From positions 1 through 64,000 of the forward strand of contig SWDT01000253.1 in the NCBI GenBank assembly GCA_009193035.1: a DNA stretch of 64,000 nucleotides, written 5' to 3'. The stretch is from Halicephalobus mephisto. Taxonomy: Eukaryota; Nematoda; Chromadorea; Rhabditida; Panagrolaimidae. This document shows positions 38,027 through 50,400 of the stretch, one piece after another. The position numbers and the translations under genes were made by a program. Within the stretch, counting starts at the first letter, position 1, and each line of letters starts with the position of its first letter. A model generated the notes under the pieces. That model was not told where the DNA came from and did not search any database. It saw only the letters and a list, made by a program, of their open reading frames with translations.

Positions 38027-40763
38027 ATGAAATTTTTATTATTTTTAAATTTTATATTATTTGTTTATTGTCAAAATGATGATATTTCTGACAGAACAGT
38101 TGTTATAAGATTAGAACCACAACCTGTTACGCCGAATTTTATGAAAGAAGTTGAAGCTCCTCGTGCGGTACCTCAGAAACCTCCGACTTCTGAATCTCCG
38201 ACTCAGATTCCTAATTTGCAATTTTCTGGAGGTTCTCCACCTGGTGTTCCTCCGGCAGTTGCTCAACAACCAACTTTTAATGGTGGTAATGGACAGAAAT
38301 TTGTTCCGTCTACGGTAGATCAAGCTACTCCACCACCTCCTCCTCCGGTTAATATTCCTCCTGATGTTCAGAATCAACTTATTAAGTTCTTCGGTCTTGA
38401 TTCATTTGGAATTCCTGGGTTGACTGGGAATCATCCTAATGGGTTTGCTGGAGCTATTCAGGAACTTAGAGCTGCTGGGATCCCTGTCCAAGGAATTCCT
38501 CCTGAACATCTTGGAGGTCAAGTCGTCAGAGCTCCAGAATCAGGTAAGGTATATTAAGTAATTTAAAAATAAACTACTTTTCTTTTGGTAGTGTAGTGGT
38601 CAAAACACGCGACTATCGCCCACGAGTCTCGGGTTCGATTCTGAGTCGACACTTTTCTTTGATAAAGGAAATCAAAGTAGAGTGAAACTAAAAGGATTAA
38701 TTCCCAACATGTTGCACTCTTTAGTACTGTAATGATTGGTATCCTCGACTGCCATCATGGGACTCGAGTTCGATTCTCTATCGGATATATTTAACTTTAA
38801 GTTTCTCAATATGTTTTTTAAAATTACATCATGTCTGAAACGAACCTTGTTCCAGTTGGAATAAACACTAAGATGAAGATTTAACAATTGAAATTTCAGA
38901 TGTTTTGGCTCAAGCTAATCCTGCCTTCGCGAACGACTTCAATACCCTCGCCAATGAAGCCCGAAACGGAGGAGTTTTCCACAGTTCTTCCAACGTTCCT
39001 CTTCCCGACGCCAAACCCGGCGAGAACGGCCTTATCGGACTCCTCTCCAGCTCCATCAGAAAGATCGTCAAAGATTGTTAGTTTTTTAAATTTAATATTT
39101 CAGATATTACAACAGAAATGATATATAATTTTTCGGGATTTTTGAATTGGCGCGCAGAGGAGGAGAATTGTAGGAATAGAAAAAGTGGTAAATCTGGCAA
39201 ATTATTTTTTAAATTAACTCGCTCCTCTTTCAACTCGCACTCGCTCTCCTTTCAACTCGCACTCGCCTTTTTCCACTCGCGCTCGCTGCTTTCTTTGTTT
39301 TTTACCTAAATTCTAAAAACTTGTTTTCTAGATAATTTTGTAAAATTTTTAATTTTTATGATGGATTTCTTCAGCTGGAGTTGCTGATGCTCTTTCTCAA
39401 GGAATCCCCAGCGTCCTCGGAACTGGTGAATCTGTTGATTCTGGTTCTGGTTCTTCTTCTTTATCTTCCTCTGTTGCTGCTAGCCAAGACAGCGAACCGC
39501 TTACTGAGGAATCTGCCAGAGCTACTCTTTCGAGTTCCGGAATCCGTCGTCAACAGTCTTCTGCTCAGAGGATTCTGAACGGATTCTCGTCTTTCGTCGG
39601 TGGTGGAGGCGGAAACTCCCCAACTCATGCTGGTCTTCCTAGGATCCCTGGTCTTCCGATTCTTCCCGGTGGCATTCCTAGAAATTCCCGAGGACAAATC
39701 GACGTAGTTAATCTCATCGGATCCATCACTCGTCGCGTCTCGAACGGCACGACTCTGGCCGACGTTCTGCCTCCAGAACAGCTCCAGACGCTGGCCGACA
39801 ACGTGACTGATGCTCTTCTGCCTTCGACTCCAGAAGACTTAGATCTGACGAAATTCATGGGTAGATGGTTCGAGGGCATCAACAGCCCCAGGGCAACAGA
39901 ACAAAGATGCGTCGTCCATCACTACGGTGGATTGACTAAAAACGACAAAACCGCCACTTTCACCGCTTTGAAGATCTACCGCGAAGGAAGCGAGTTCGGA
40001 CCCGTCAGGTACTCCATCGGGTACGCCTTCCGAGGAGGAAACAAAAACGCCATGTTGAATCTTCATTCAAGCGAAACCAGCGACACTCAGCCTTTCTGGA
40101 TTTACAAACTAGGCCCTGAGGGCGCAGATCCCTTCGGCAACAAACAATACGAATACGCTATTGTCAGTAACTGGGTCAAATATCCAGTCACTGTCCTGGT
40201 TCGTGATCCAGACACTTTCAAAAAGAAGTACGAACCAGAAGTCCTCCGTTGGCTCGAGGATCAGGGATTCGTCAACGGATTTGTTCGAGCTTTCAACATG
40301 CTCCAACCAGCTTCTTACAACAACTGCCAATGTAAGCATTTTTAAAAATTAAAAATCGCTCAAATCCTAAATCTAAGCATTTTTGAAATTATTCAAATTT
40401 AAGATTTTTAAAACTTTAAATTATTCAAATTTCAAAATTTTCTAAGTTTCAAAATTGTTCAAATTTAGAATTTATTTTTTTTAAATATTTAAAATTCAAA
40501 TTTTCGGAATTACTGTAATTTTAAATTATTTAAGTATTTTATTTTTTGAAAAATTTTAATTTTGTAATTTTAAATTCTTTAAGTATTTTATTTTTTGAAA
40601 TATTTAAACTTCGTAATTTTAAATTCTTTAAATATTTATTTTTTGAAATATTTTAATTTTATAATTTTAAATTATTTAAGTATTTATTTTTTGAAATATT
40701 TTAATTTTGTAATTTTAAATTATTTCAGATGCTGATTCAACTTTCCAAATCTTCGGACGTTAA
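38027..40763 (+). CDS. LPR-type secreted lipocalin-related protein (gene B), long Pro/Ser-rich N-terminus
   Basis: Exons 38027..38543, 38900..39076, 39375..40331 and 40729..40763; 561 aa. The signal peptide is MKFLLFLNFILFVYC. It is followed by some 350 residues of low-complexity sequence with PPPPPP, GGSPPGVPP, SGSGSSSLSSS and VGGGGGNSP runs. The lipocalin-like domain occupies the last 200 residues: KFMGRWFEGINSP, RCVVHHYGGL, YREGSEFGPVRYSIGYAF, WIYKLGPEG, and NWVKYPVTVLVRDPDTFKKK. It ends SYNNCQYADSTFQIFGR. The domain aligns throughout with gene A. LPR proteins are secreted, and members act in cuticle precursor or tube-lumen matrix (family knowledge). The intrinsically disordered N-terminus suggests a matrix role (inference). 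Intron 1 has two tRNA-like sequences. Intron 2 has a dispersed element. Intron 3 has a roughly 50-bp AT repeat. Confidence 0.85.
38582..38653 (+). pseudogene. tRNA-like sequence (decayed tRNA or tRNA-derived SINE)
   Basis: An A-box-like TAGTGTAGTGG and a perfect B-box GGTTCGATTCT are at the right spacing. The D stem GTGT/ACAC and the T stem CTCGG/CTGAG pair. The acceptor stem (CTTTTGG with TCGACAC) pairs poorly and the anticodon arm is irregular, so a functional tRNA is unlikely. Located in intron 1 of LPR gene B. Confidence 0.5.
38720..38788 (+). pseudogene. Second tRNA-like sequence
   Basis: Another B-box, AGTTCGATTCT, with an upstream GTAATGATTGG A-box-like stretch lies 140 bp after the first. 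The arms fold less well. The shared TCGATTCT and the spacing suggest a duplicated, tRNA-derived unit. Confidence 0.35.
39135..39320 (+). repeat. Dispersed GC-motif element in LPR gene B intron 2
   Basis: TTTTTGAATTGGCGCGCAGA, then GTGGTAAATCTGGCAAATTA, then CACTCGC-type repeats, ending TTTTTTACCTAAATTC. It is very close to the copies at 15.04 and 20.14 kb. Confidence 0.85.
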
Positions 40764-41709
40764 ACAGGCCCTCCGGCAATCAAGCGACTCAGCAAGAAAT
40801 CTCATGGCCGCAAATGAATAAATAAATTTTAATAAAAAATTTTGTAAAATTTAAACTTGTAACATTCCAATTTTATTTTAATAAAAAAATAATTTAAATT
40901 TAAAAAATTTTCTAAAATAAAATTAACTTTCACTTTTTTAAATAAAAATTAATTTTATATAAAACCTGAAAAATTATATCTAAAAAGTACAAAATTAATT
41001 TTTATTTTTTAATAAAAAAATTTTTCTATAAAAATTTAAAATCAATTTTTTATAAAAAAATACAAATTTTAAAAATTATTTATTTAAATTTTTTTATAAA
41101 AATAAATTTTTAATTTTTTAAAATTTTTTTATAAAAAATTATTTATTTTAAAAAATAAGAAATTTTTTATATAAATAAATTTTTATTTTTTTATAGAAAA
41201 TTATTTTTTTTAAATAAGAAATTTTTCTATTTTTTATAGAAAATTATTTTTTTTAAATAAGAAATTTTTGAATTTTTTGTAAAATTTAATTTTTATTTTC
41301 GTAATAAAAATGGAAAAGTGATAAATCCGTGATCCAAAGATTAAAGATTTTTTAATTTTTCTTTTTCGATTAAAAATTGAACGACCTTGACTCATTGCAC
41401 TAAATTCCGTAAGATGGTTGAAATTATAAAATTCTGAATTTTCCCCGGGGGCTAGAATTTAGGGCAACTGACTCCGAAAACGGCCCTGAATCGAGGTCAG
41501 TCTAACTTGAAAATTTGTTTTCGGATTTTCTGCCAGAAGAAGATCCATCCCACTGGCCTTTTCTTTTTTGATCACTGAAAGGGATTTTATTAATCCTCCT
41601 TTTTTCAAGGTTCTAATTATCGAAAATTCGTCCTGATTGATTATTTTAATTTTATTGATTTCTGGCCGGGACGAGTGCAAACTTTTAAAAATTAAAAAAA
41701 CCGCCAAAA
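40764..41709. other. Intergenic, AT-rich low complexity
   Basis: AATAAA-like signals follow the LPR gene B stop (40815-40840). Then come several hundred bases of A/T-only repeats, and a less AT-rich 250 bp before LPR gene C that probably holds its promoter. I see no other feature. Confidence 0.6.
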
Positions 41710-43561
41710 ATGGCAAAAACGATTACGGTATTTATTATTTCTTTGATCGCGGCTTCTGAAGCAGGAATTGGGGATAATCCGGTAATATTTATTTTATTAA
41801 TTTAGTAAAAAATAAAAATTAATTCTAAAAAAATAAAAATTTAATTTTAAAAAAATAAAAATTTAAACTTTTTAAAAAAAAGTAAAAATTAATTTTTAAA
41901 AAAATTTAACTTTTTTAAAATAAAATAAACAATTTTTTAGTTCAATATCGAAACATTTGCTGGAATAATTACCGGATTAGGACATATGATTGAACATCCC
42001 ATCGATACGGTAGAAGTCCCGTCACAGTTGTTCATGGGAAGATGGTTCCAAGTCTACAAAGCATCTGTGAATTTCGACGTTTACAAAACTCAGATGTACT
42101 GTCCTGTGGCATACTGTAATTTATTTTTAATATTAAAATTAATTTTCAAATTTTTTAAAATTAAAATAATTTTTAAACTTTTTAAAATTGAAAATAATTT
42201 TCAAATTTTTTAAAATTAAAATTAAAAATAATTTTAAAGTTTGTTAATTAAGATTAATTTTTAAACTTTAGTTAAACCAAATTCGATCATGGGAGAAGAC
42301 GGATTTTCCATCGAAGAAGCTTACAGAGTGGTCTCCAAAAACGGTCCCATCGAGACCTACAAACGAGACGTCAACAAAGTCGGAGCTGGAAGATACTGGA
42401 TGTACACAGAGGAATACTTCTATCCTCGTCAATGTAAGTTTATTGTAGTTTACAAATATCATAATTTAAAAAAACACTTCAAATTTTTAAATTCTCTCGT
42501 AAAGGAGAAAAAAATACAAAAAAGGAAAAAGCGGTAAATCTGGTAAGTAGTTTTTGAATTTGATTTGTTTTTTAGCACAAACTCGAAAATTTTTAATATT
42601 TTTAGAAATAATATTTTTGTGAAGTTTTTAAATTCCCGCGTAAAGGGAGAATTACAGAAAAGAAAAAAGTGGCAAATCTGGCAAGTAGTTTTTGAAATCT
42701 ACTCGCCCTTTTTTTACTCGCTCTCCTTTCACTCGCCCTTTTTCAACTCGCCCTTTTTCAACTCGCTCTCCTTTCACTCGCACTCGCTACTTTCTTTTTT
42801 ATTTTCTACCTAAATCCCAAAAATTTCTTTTTTGGACAATTTTATAAAACTTTTAATTTTTATAGCAATAATAATGTTTTTGAAGTTTTTAAATTCCCGC
42901 GTAAAGGAGAGAAAAGTGGTAAAAAAGGAGGAAACGGCAAATCAACTCACGTTTTTTCATCCATTTTTTTTACCTAAATTTAATAAAAAAGTAAAAAATT
43001 TAGGTAAATTTGAGTTATAAACATTATTTTTAAAATTACAAAATTTTTTAATTTTAAATAAGTTAAATTATAAATTATAAAATTCCAAAAAATTAAAATC
43101 TCAAATTTATTTTCAGTTTACATCATCAAAGCTGGACCTAACTACGACAACGAGACCCTCGTTGAAGACGCAGACATACAGTACCTCGTGGTCACAGATG
43201 CCAGCAGACTCTCCTTGGCCGTGTACTGTCGTGATCCAGTTGCATTCTTCCAAAAATACAACAAAGAAGTCTTAGAATTCCTCGAAGAAGCCGGATTCGG
43301 AGGAAAAGTTGCCTTCAATTCTCCTCGACCTATCTACCAAGGTCCGGATTGCGAATGGCCTTCTGAAAAAGAAGTTTTTGCTCGAAGGTGACACTTCCGG
43401 TTTTTATTTTCTTTAAAATTACATTTTTCAGAGTTCTGAAAAATCAGGAAAATGCTCAAAGAGCAGCTGCAAATTCGGAAAATGAATCGTCTCAGAACGC
43501 AATTTCGGAATTGTTGAAAAATCCACAACTCGCTATTCAAAAAGCTCTCCAGATGCATTGA
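41710..43561 (+). CDS. LPR-type secreted lipocalin-related protein (gene C), short form
   Basis: Exons 41710..41781, 41941..42115, 42272..42433, 43117..43387 and 43432..43561; 269 aa. The signal peptide is AKTITVFIISLIAASEA. The lipocalin-like domain starts at once (LFMGRWFQVYKASVNF), without the long linkers of genes A and B. It carries the conserved cysteines in QMYCPVAY and VYCRDP, and the family motif LSLAVYCRDPVAFFQKY. A tail of about 60 residues (NQENAQRAAANSENESSQNA) is unique to this copy. All introns sit in the same places as in the other LPR domains (after WFQVY...CPVAY and YPRQ). Codons are strongly C-ending, unlike the AT-rich introns. Intron 3 holds three degenerate dispersed elements. 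Confidence 0.8.
42490..42985 (+). repeat. Three dispersed GC-motif elements in LPR gene C intron 3
   Basis: Cores at about 42.49, 42.63 and 42.89 kb share TTTTTAAATTCCCGCGTAAA, then GTGGCAAATCTGGCAAGTAG. The middle copy has the ACTCGCCC/CACTCGC tract and a TTTCTACCTAAATCCC end. They form a roughly 150-250 bp direct repeat. Confidence 0.8.
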
Positions 43562-43954
43562 TTTTCATGTTTTCAAATATCCTTTTAATCTATCTCTTGA
43601 AATCCAATAATAATCATAATAAAAAATAATTTTTACGATTTCCTCTCGACACGAATGTCTATAGCTGTCCTAAAAAGAAAGCGAGTTGCCGTTTTTTGTA
43701 CTTTTGCAGTTTTCCACTTTTCGCGGGAATTCGAGGATTTGAAAAAATTAAAAAATAAATTGTATGAAATTGTTTCGGAAAAATTTAGTAATTTATAGAA
43801 AATCAAACTTTTAGGTAAAAGATAAAATCAATTTTAATAAAAAATCGCCAGATTTGCCGTTTTCACAAAGACCTTTCACTTTTTGTGGAGTTCGAAAATT
43901 TAGGTAGCAAATGAAAAGTTGATTTCCAACTGATTTGTCAGATCTGTTTTAAAT

Positions 43955-44290
43955 CTTCAATCATCCTGGAAAGGGAATTGAAACCTTGTAAGGAAGACTA
44001 TTGTTGTTAAAAATTAAAAAGAAAAGTTTTTACGGAATTTCCCCGACGAGAACCTGTAGAATTTAACAGAATCCCAAAATTTAGGTAAAAAAGAAGAACG
44101 AGCGCGAGTGAAAGGAGAGCGAGTGTGAGTAGAAAAAGGCGAGCGCGAGTGAAAGGAGAGCGAGTAAAAAAAGGCGAGTGCGAGTTGAAAGAGGAGCGAG
44201 TTAATTTTAGAAATGATTTGCCAGATTTACCACTTTTTCTATTTCTACAACTCTTTCTCCTTTTGCGCGCCAATTCAAAAATCCCGAAAA
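43955..44290 (-). repeat. Dispersed GC-motif element, long form, copy 2
   Basis: Nearly identical to 19048-19380, including the unique left part ATCTTCAATCATCCTGGAAA and AAGGAAGACTATTGTTGTTA. It differs mainly in the length of the GCGAGT tract. It ends at TTGCGCGCCAATTC. Confidence 0.9.
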
Positions 44291-44829
44291 ATTATTGTTT
44301 TTCAGTATAACTTGTAAAAAAACTAAAAATAACTTTTATTGTAAAATTGTTTTGACATGGATTTTTGAGATTTTCTAGAATTCGAAGTTTTAGATGTTTT
44401 TAAATTTTTTCACTGAATTCTGGAAGGTTGTAAAATTTTACGAGATTCTTGAAAACTCCGGAAGCTTTCATGAAATTTTCGAAAATCTCAAATCTTTTCA
44501 CCGAAATTTGAAATATTCGAGAAAATTTGAAAATTTCGGAAAACTAAAAATTTCTGTAATTTTATAAAATTTGGAAATTTTCATAAAATTCTAGATTTTT
44601 GAAGTTTCTGTAAAATTTTGAAATTATTTTTTATCGAATTTCAGAATATTTTAGAACTTTTTTTAAATTTGAGGAAGATTTCAAAAATTTATGGAATTCA
44701 AAAAAATCTAAAATTTTGAAAAATTTCGAAATCTATTATATCCTGACGGATTCTGAAAAATTATAAACTTTTAGAAGAATTCAGAAACTTCTATGATTCT
44801 AGGTTCTAGAATTTTCGTGTTTAGATAAT

Positions 44830-45475
44830 TTTAAAATAATTTTATTCGATATTTTTGTAAAATTTAATTGTGATATTTCTCAAAAATAGTCTCGGGACGA
44901 ATTTTGGAAATTTTAATGTTCAGATATTCATTCTGAGAATTTCCACTAAGTTTCTAAAGATTCTAAAATGTTGTTTTGAAAAAATTTTGAAGTAATTTTA
45001 TATTTCTAATTTTATTCGATATTTTTATATAATTTAATTGTGATACTTTTCAGAAATAATTTTGAAATATATCTTGAGGATTTTTATTTTCAGATATCAG
45101 CACCAAAAGTGTCGATTCTATTTTCGAAAATTACATGATTTCGTTTTATAACATTATTTTAGAATTTTCTTATTTCTAATCTTATTCGATATTTCTATAT
45201 AATTTAATTGTGATACTTTTCAGAAATAATTTTGAAATATATCTTGAAGATTTTTATTTTCAGATATCAGCACCAAAAGTGTCGATTCTATTTTCGAAAA
45301 TTACATGATTTCGTTTTGAGAAAATTCTGAAGTAATTTTATGTTTCTAATTTTATTCGATATTTTTATATAATTTTATTGTGATGCTTTTCAGAAATAAT
45401 TTTGAAATATATCTTGAAGATTTTTATTTTCAGATATCAGCACCAAAAGTGTCGATTCTATTTTCGAAGGTTATA
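44830..45475. repeat. 170-bp tandem repeat carrying a splice-acceptor-like motif
   Basis: The marker TTTTCAGATATCAGCACCAA recurs with CAGATATCAG at 45091, 45261 and 45431, an exact 170-bp period. A diverged fourth unit lies at about 44.83-44.96 kb. Each unit presents TTTTTATTTTCAG followed by the non-AT block ATATCAGCACCAAAAGTGTC. The last unit runs directly into the region upstream of LPR gene D. Confidence 0.9.
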
Positions 45476-45632
45476 GTAGTAATAATCCGAAATCAATTGG
45501 TCTGTTGTCCTTGTGGTTGACTGTAAATCACCGCGGCGTTCAAGGGCAGATTGTCACCGGATAAGATTTCATGAGGGCCAAGTGAGATTATTTTTGTCCA
45601 ATTTAGTCCAATCGAGATCATTTTTGTTCTTC

Positions 45633-47155
45633 ATGGCATTGAAAACATTTTTTTTACTTTCATTTTTGGTCGTTTTTTCCATCGAAAAAGACCAAAAATG
45701 GAATTCTGGAGGAAACATCTGGAAATCCGAATCCGTTTTTATCCAACCGGTAATTTTTAAAATTCAAAAAATTCCTAAAATATCTTAAATTTCTAATAAA
45801 AATAAAAAATTTATTTAAAATATTTTTGATTTATTAAAATTAAACTTTTTAAATTTATTCAAAATTAGAAAAAAAGTTTTCTTAAAAATAAATTAAAATT
45901 AAAATTTTTTTAGATAAATTTAAAATTTTTATTTTTTAGGTAAATTTAAATTTTTATTTTTTTAGATAAATTTAAAATTTTTATTTTTTTTAATTTGGAT
46001 TTTTTCAGTTATTGGAGGATGTAGAAGGTTCTGGTGAAGAAACGGTGGTTTTTCCCGCTCCGACTTCTACAGTAAAACCAAATGAACAGTCCTCGATCCG
46101 GGGGATTCCGAACATCTTCTTCAAATTGCCCAAAGCCCCGACTCTGAAACCAGAATTGACCCCTATTCGAGAGTACCGTAGGAAACAGGCAACTAGATCG
46201 GAGTACTTTTCGTCGACGAACTCCGGACAGACGTTCGTCGGATCAGTCCTGGATTTCCTCGGATTCAAACCTCCGAAATTACCCAAATCCGATCTAGACG
46301 AAACTTTAATGAAAATTTTCTACAACAACGCCAGAAATCCAACCCAAGAAAAAAAACCTTCGATGACGATCAGCTACAGTAACCACCAATGTGCAAATGG
46401 AATAGAAATTTCGAAAACCTTCAACATTTCGAAATTCATGGGACAATGGTATCAAGTAATGTACAGTAATCCCAACTCAAACAACAACTGCCGGATGATG
46501 TCATACAGGATGTTGAATCTGATCGAAGTCGATCACAACGTCGGATCTACTTTCGAAACTTTGGAGTACTTTTCGGACGAAAAATACCCCAACATTCCCC
46601 AGATGTATTCTGGATTCGGAATGGTCAATCAGCCCGGAGAACTGTTCTACAGAAATCCTCGAGAAAACCTCATCAGTAAGTCAGATACTCTAATATAAAA
46701 AACAAAATTTTGAAAATTAAAGAAATTTCAAAATTTATAAAGTTCGAATTTCAAAAAAATTAAAAATTTCTAAAATTCAAATTTAAAAAAACCTTAAAAT
46801 TCTAAAAATTCAAATCTAAAAAGTTTAAAATTTATAAAATTTAAATTTTAAAAAATCTTAAAATTTATAAAATTAGAATTTTAAATAATATAAAACTTCA
46901 GTGAATATCATTTACACTGGTCCTGAAAATTCATCTGGATTCTACCAATACGTCATTCTTGCTGTTGATTGTTACTATCCATTATACGTTTTTGCTCGTG
47001 ATCCAATGGTATTCCAACAACGATTTCAACAACAAGCTCTTCAAGTTATGAAAAATAAGCAATTAATTAATGATTTTTCACGTGTTTTAAATTTTATTAA
47101 AACAGTCGATTTTTCAATTTGTCAAATTCCTCCAAGTTTTTTTACTGGAAAATAA
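45633..47155 (+). CDS. LPR-type secreted lipocalin-related protein (gene D)
   Basis: Exons 45633..45749, 46009..46675 and 46902..47155; 345 aa. The signal peptide is ALKTFFLLSFLVVFS. About 140 residues of linker (KAPTLKPELTPIREYRRKQA) precede the lipocalin-like domain: KFMGQWYQVMYSNPNSNNNC, GFGMVNQPGELFYR, and the family motif DCYYPLYVFARDPMVFQQRF. Cysteines pair as in the other copies (NNNC..., VDCYY, FSICQ). Compared with genes A-C it has fewer introns: the exon that is split in A and C is continuous here. The first two exons use C-ending codons, while the last uses T/A-ending codons. It converges on the kinase gene, about 280 bp away. Confidence 0.82.
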
Positions 47156-47434
47156 ATTTTTAAAATTTATCCTAATCTTCGATATCGTGATGCTATTCTT
47201 GTCATTAAAATTTCTATACAATTCCAAAAAAAATCAATTTTGTTACAAAAAAAAATGAGCCATAACCGGAAAAAGATCGATGTCAATTTAGGCAGAATCG
47301 AGATACTGACAAAATAAAAAATTAAAATAATACATACAAGTAGAATAAATCAGAAAAAACCAATCACCGCGTTTCATGAGCCAGATGGCATGTCCGAGTT
47401 TCTTTCGCTAAGTAGGCAGAAGTAGTACCTGACT

Positions 47435-50400
47435 CTAGAAGCCTTCATCCCAACCCGAGAATTCATCTGGTGGAATATCTTGATCAGGTGGATAACTATC
47501 AAAGTTACTAACATCCGCTGGATTAGTTACTTTTGGAATAATCGGAGCCTTAAGCGAGCGGTTACGGAGTCCTTCCCAGTCAAATCCCATGAACCATCTG
47601 AAATTCATATGTAAGTATTTGAAAACTCCAATAAATACCCAAATCTATGCACAAAAATATAACTCCACACATCCATATATAAATTTCCATATAAACACGT
47701 AAATCTATATAAAAATATATAAATTCATATATCAATATATATATTTACATGTTCATATATAAATCCCCATATAAACACGTAAATCTATATAAAAATATAT
47801 AAATTCATATATCAATATATATATATATTCATATTCATATATAAATATATATACAAATATATACAGAAATTTACATTTTTATCTAATTCTAAATATCGAT
47901 ATATGAAAAACATACCTATGTTTTCGAATATCATTTACACCACCACTTCCAGAACCTAGACGTTCACCAGGATTATCTCTACAAAGTTTCTTAACAAGAG
48001 CAGTAGCAGTTTTTCCAATTCTTCTATTAGGTATATCCAATGCATCAATACCTTTCAAAATCAACGTATAAGTCTTCATCGGATCCGACGCTTGAAATGG
48101 TGGACGTCCCAACATTAATTCACAAATATATATTCCCAATGCCCAATAATCAGCTGCTTGATCATGACCTTTATTAAGAATAATTTCAGGCGATACATAT
48201 TCTGGTGTACCACAAAACGTCCATGTTTTTCTTCCACTTGCTAATTTTTTTGCAAAACCAAAATCAACCAATTTCAAATATCCTGTTTGAGTTAATAGAC
48301 AATTTTCTGGTTTCAAATCTCTATAAACTATAGATTTTCTATGAAGATATTCCAATCCTTCCAATACACATGCCACATAAAATCTAGCTGTATAATCATC
48401 AAAATGTCCTCTATCTCTCAACGTAGTCCATAATTCGCCTCCAAGACATGCTTCTAACAACATATATACGTACTTACTATCTCGGAATGTCGTATACAAA
48501 TTAACAATCCAATCCGATTTAGTTTCTAACATAATATTTCTTTCAGCAAAAATATGTTCTTGTTGTCGCGTATCCACAATATGTTTCTTTTTCAATGCTT
48601 TCAATGCAAAAGTTTTCGATTTGTCTCCATTAATACACACTAATTCAACTCTTCCAAAACCACCAACACCAAGAGTTGCAATTCTTTTCAATTGACGTAA
48701 TTGTAATTGTGCAAATTCACTATCTAAAGCCGTTCTTGTTGGACTAGGAGGTTCTGGTTGAGCTCTAGCAGATAATGTTGCTCTTCTTTGCGAATCACCA
48801 TAATCTCTTTTCAATGCTTCTAAATCACCAATAAGTTTCAAAAATGATTCTCTATCAAGTGTAAGTACTTCAACACCTGGATTCATTGCAATCACATTCG
48901 CTGTTCTTACTTCTTCTCCAAGTAATGCTTTTTCACCAAAGAAATCACCTTGTTTAAGTATACGAATTTCACGTGGTTCATGTTCACCTTCAATCGATTG
49001 CGTAACCCGTACTTGACCACTATTTATAACAAAAAATGTGTCTCCTTTTTCACCTTCTCTAATTATATAATGTCCACCAGCATAGTAATCTTGATCCATA
49101 ACATCAGCCATTTTAGAAATTCTATCTTCTGATAAATTCTCAAATATGGATACCTTATTTAAGAAATTCATCAATTGCGAATGTCTTTCCATTCCAAGTC
49201 TCATCGTAATCATTTGAAATACAGATCTATCAAGAACCCACAACGACACATCTGTAACTGCCTGAATTGATGCTGTTCTTGTACAATTATACAATATAGC
49301 TAATTCTCCCATAACAGTTCCAGGTCCAATATTCGACAAACTAACACCTTCTCTCGATACTTGCAATGTACCTTCAGCAACAACAAATAATCTATCACCA
49401 GGTTCACCTTCTTGAATAACCCATTGTCCTGCTCGTGCTCTCATTTCAAACATACATTCAACTAGTTCAATAACTTGTTCTTTCGCTAATTGCCTCAAGA
49501 AATCATTCTTTTGAACAGCATCTCGAATTAATTGTTTAGATCCTGCTGATTTCGAATGATGTTGAAGTGTTGCTTTATGTTGATCAAGTTTCGCTGGTTC
49601 TGCAGAAACGGCAAGTTTCTTCGATCTAACATTATCTGGTCCTTCTGCCGTAGGTAAAACAGCTTTTTGTTGAAGATCTGTATGCAAATCCTCCGTCCTT
49701 GATGATTTCTGATTTGAAACTGCTGGTGATGCAGCTGATTCTGCTTTTTGTTGAAGTACAGAACGAAGTTTGTCACATTCTGTTTGAAGACTTTTCACTT
49801 CTTTTTCAAGATCATTAATCCGTTTTTGATGACCTTCAATTGTCAATTGACTCTGTCTCAATTGCTTATCCTTCTTCTCAATAGCTTCTTCAAGTTGTGG
49901 AATCAGTTTCTGAATCTCTTGAGCATCATAAACACGCGATCCAATCTGTACCTAAAAAATTAAAAATTAAAAAAATTTAAAATTTAAAATTAAAATTTTG
50001 CCGGAAAAATAAAATTTTTCAATAATTCCAAACCTACCGTCCAAGGGTAACGTAGAAACCCTTTCAGCATATTTGACATTTTTTATCGTATTCGATGTTT
50101 TTTATTTTATTCTTAAAAAACTTAAATTTTACAATTTAATCTCAGACACGCACTCGGACTCAAGAAGATAAAATTTAAAATAAATTCATTTAGTGCCACA
50201 AGAAACTAAAGAGCTTTTTTTCGTCAATCGATAAAGTAGCTAATGATTTCAAGTAAAACAAAACAATTTTCTTTTAAACATAATTTTAAAACAAAAAAAA
50301 GTAATTTTTACAAAATTATAAATTTCTAAAAAAATCCAAAAAAATTAAAATTTCAATAATTTCAAAATAAAAAGTAATTTTTCTTCAAAAATAATAAATT

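Larger units (their letters stand above)
43562..45632. other. Intergenic, repeat-rich
   Basis: Between LPR genes C and D: reverse-oriented dispersed elements (about 43.68-43.92 kb and the long copy at 43955-44290), degenerate minisatellite (44.35-44.85 kb), a 170-bp tandem repeat (44.83-45.47 kb) and about 150 bp of balanced sequence before the gene D ATG, probably its promoter or leader. Confidence 0.65.

Noticed and set aside
38582..38653. Functional tRNA gene
   Set aside because: D and T stems fold, but the acceptor stem has several mismatches and the anticodon arm is irregular.
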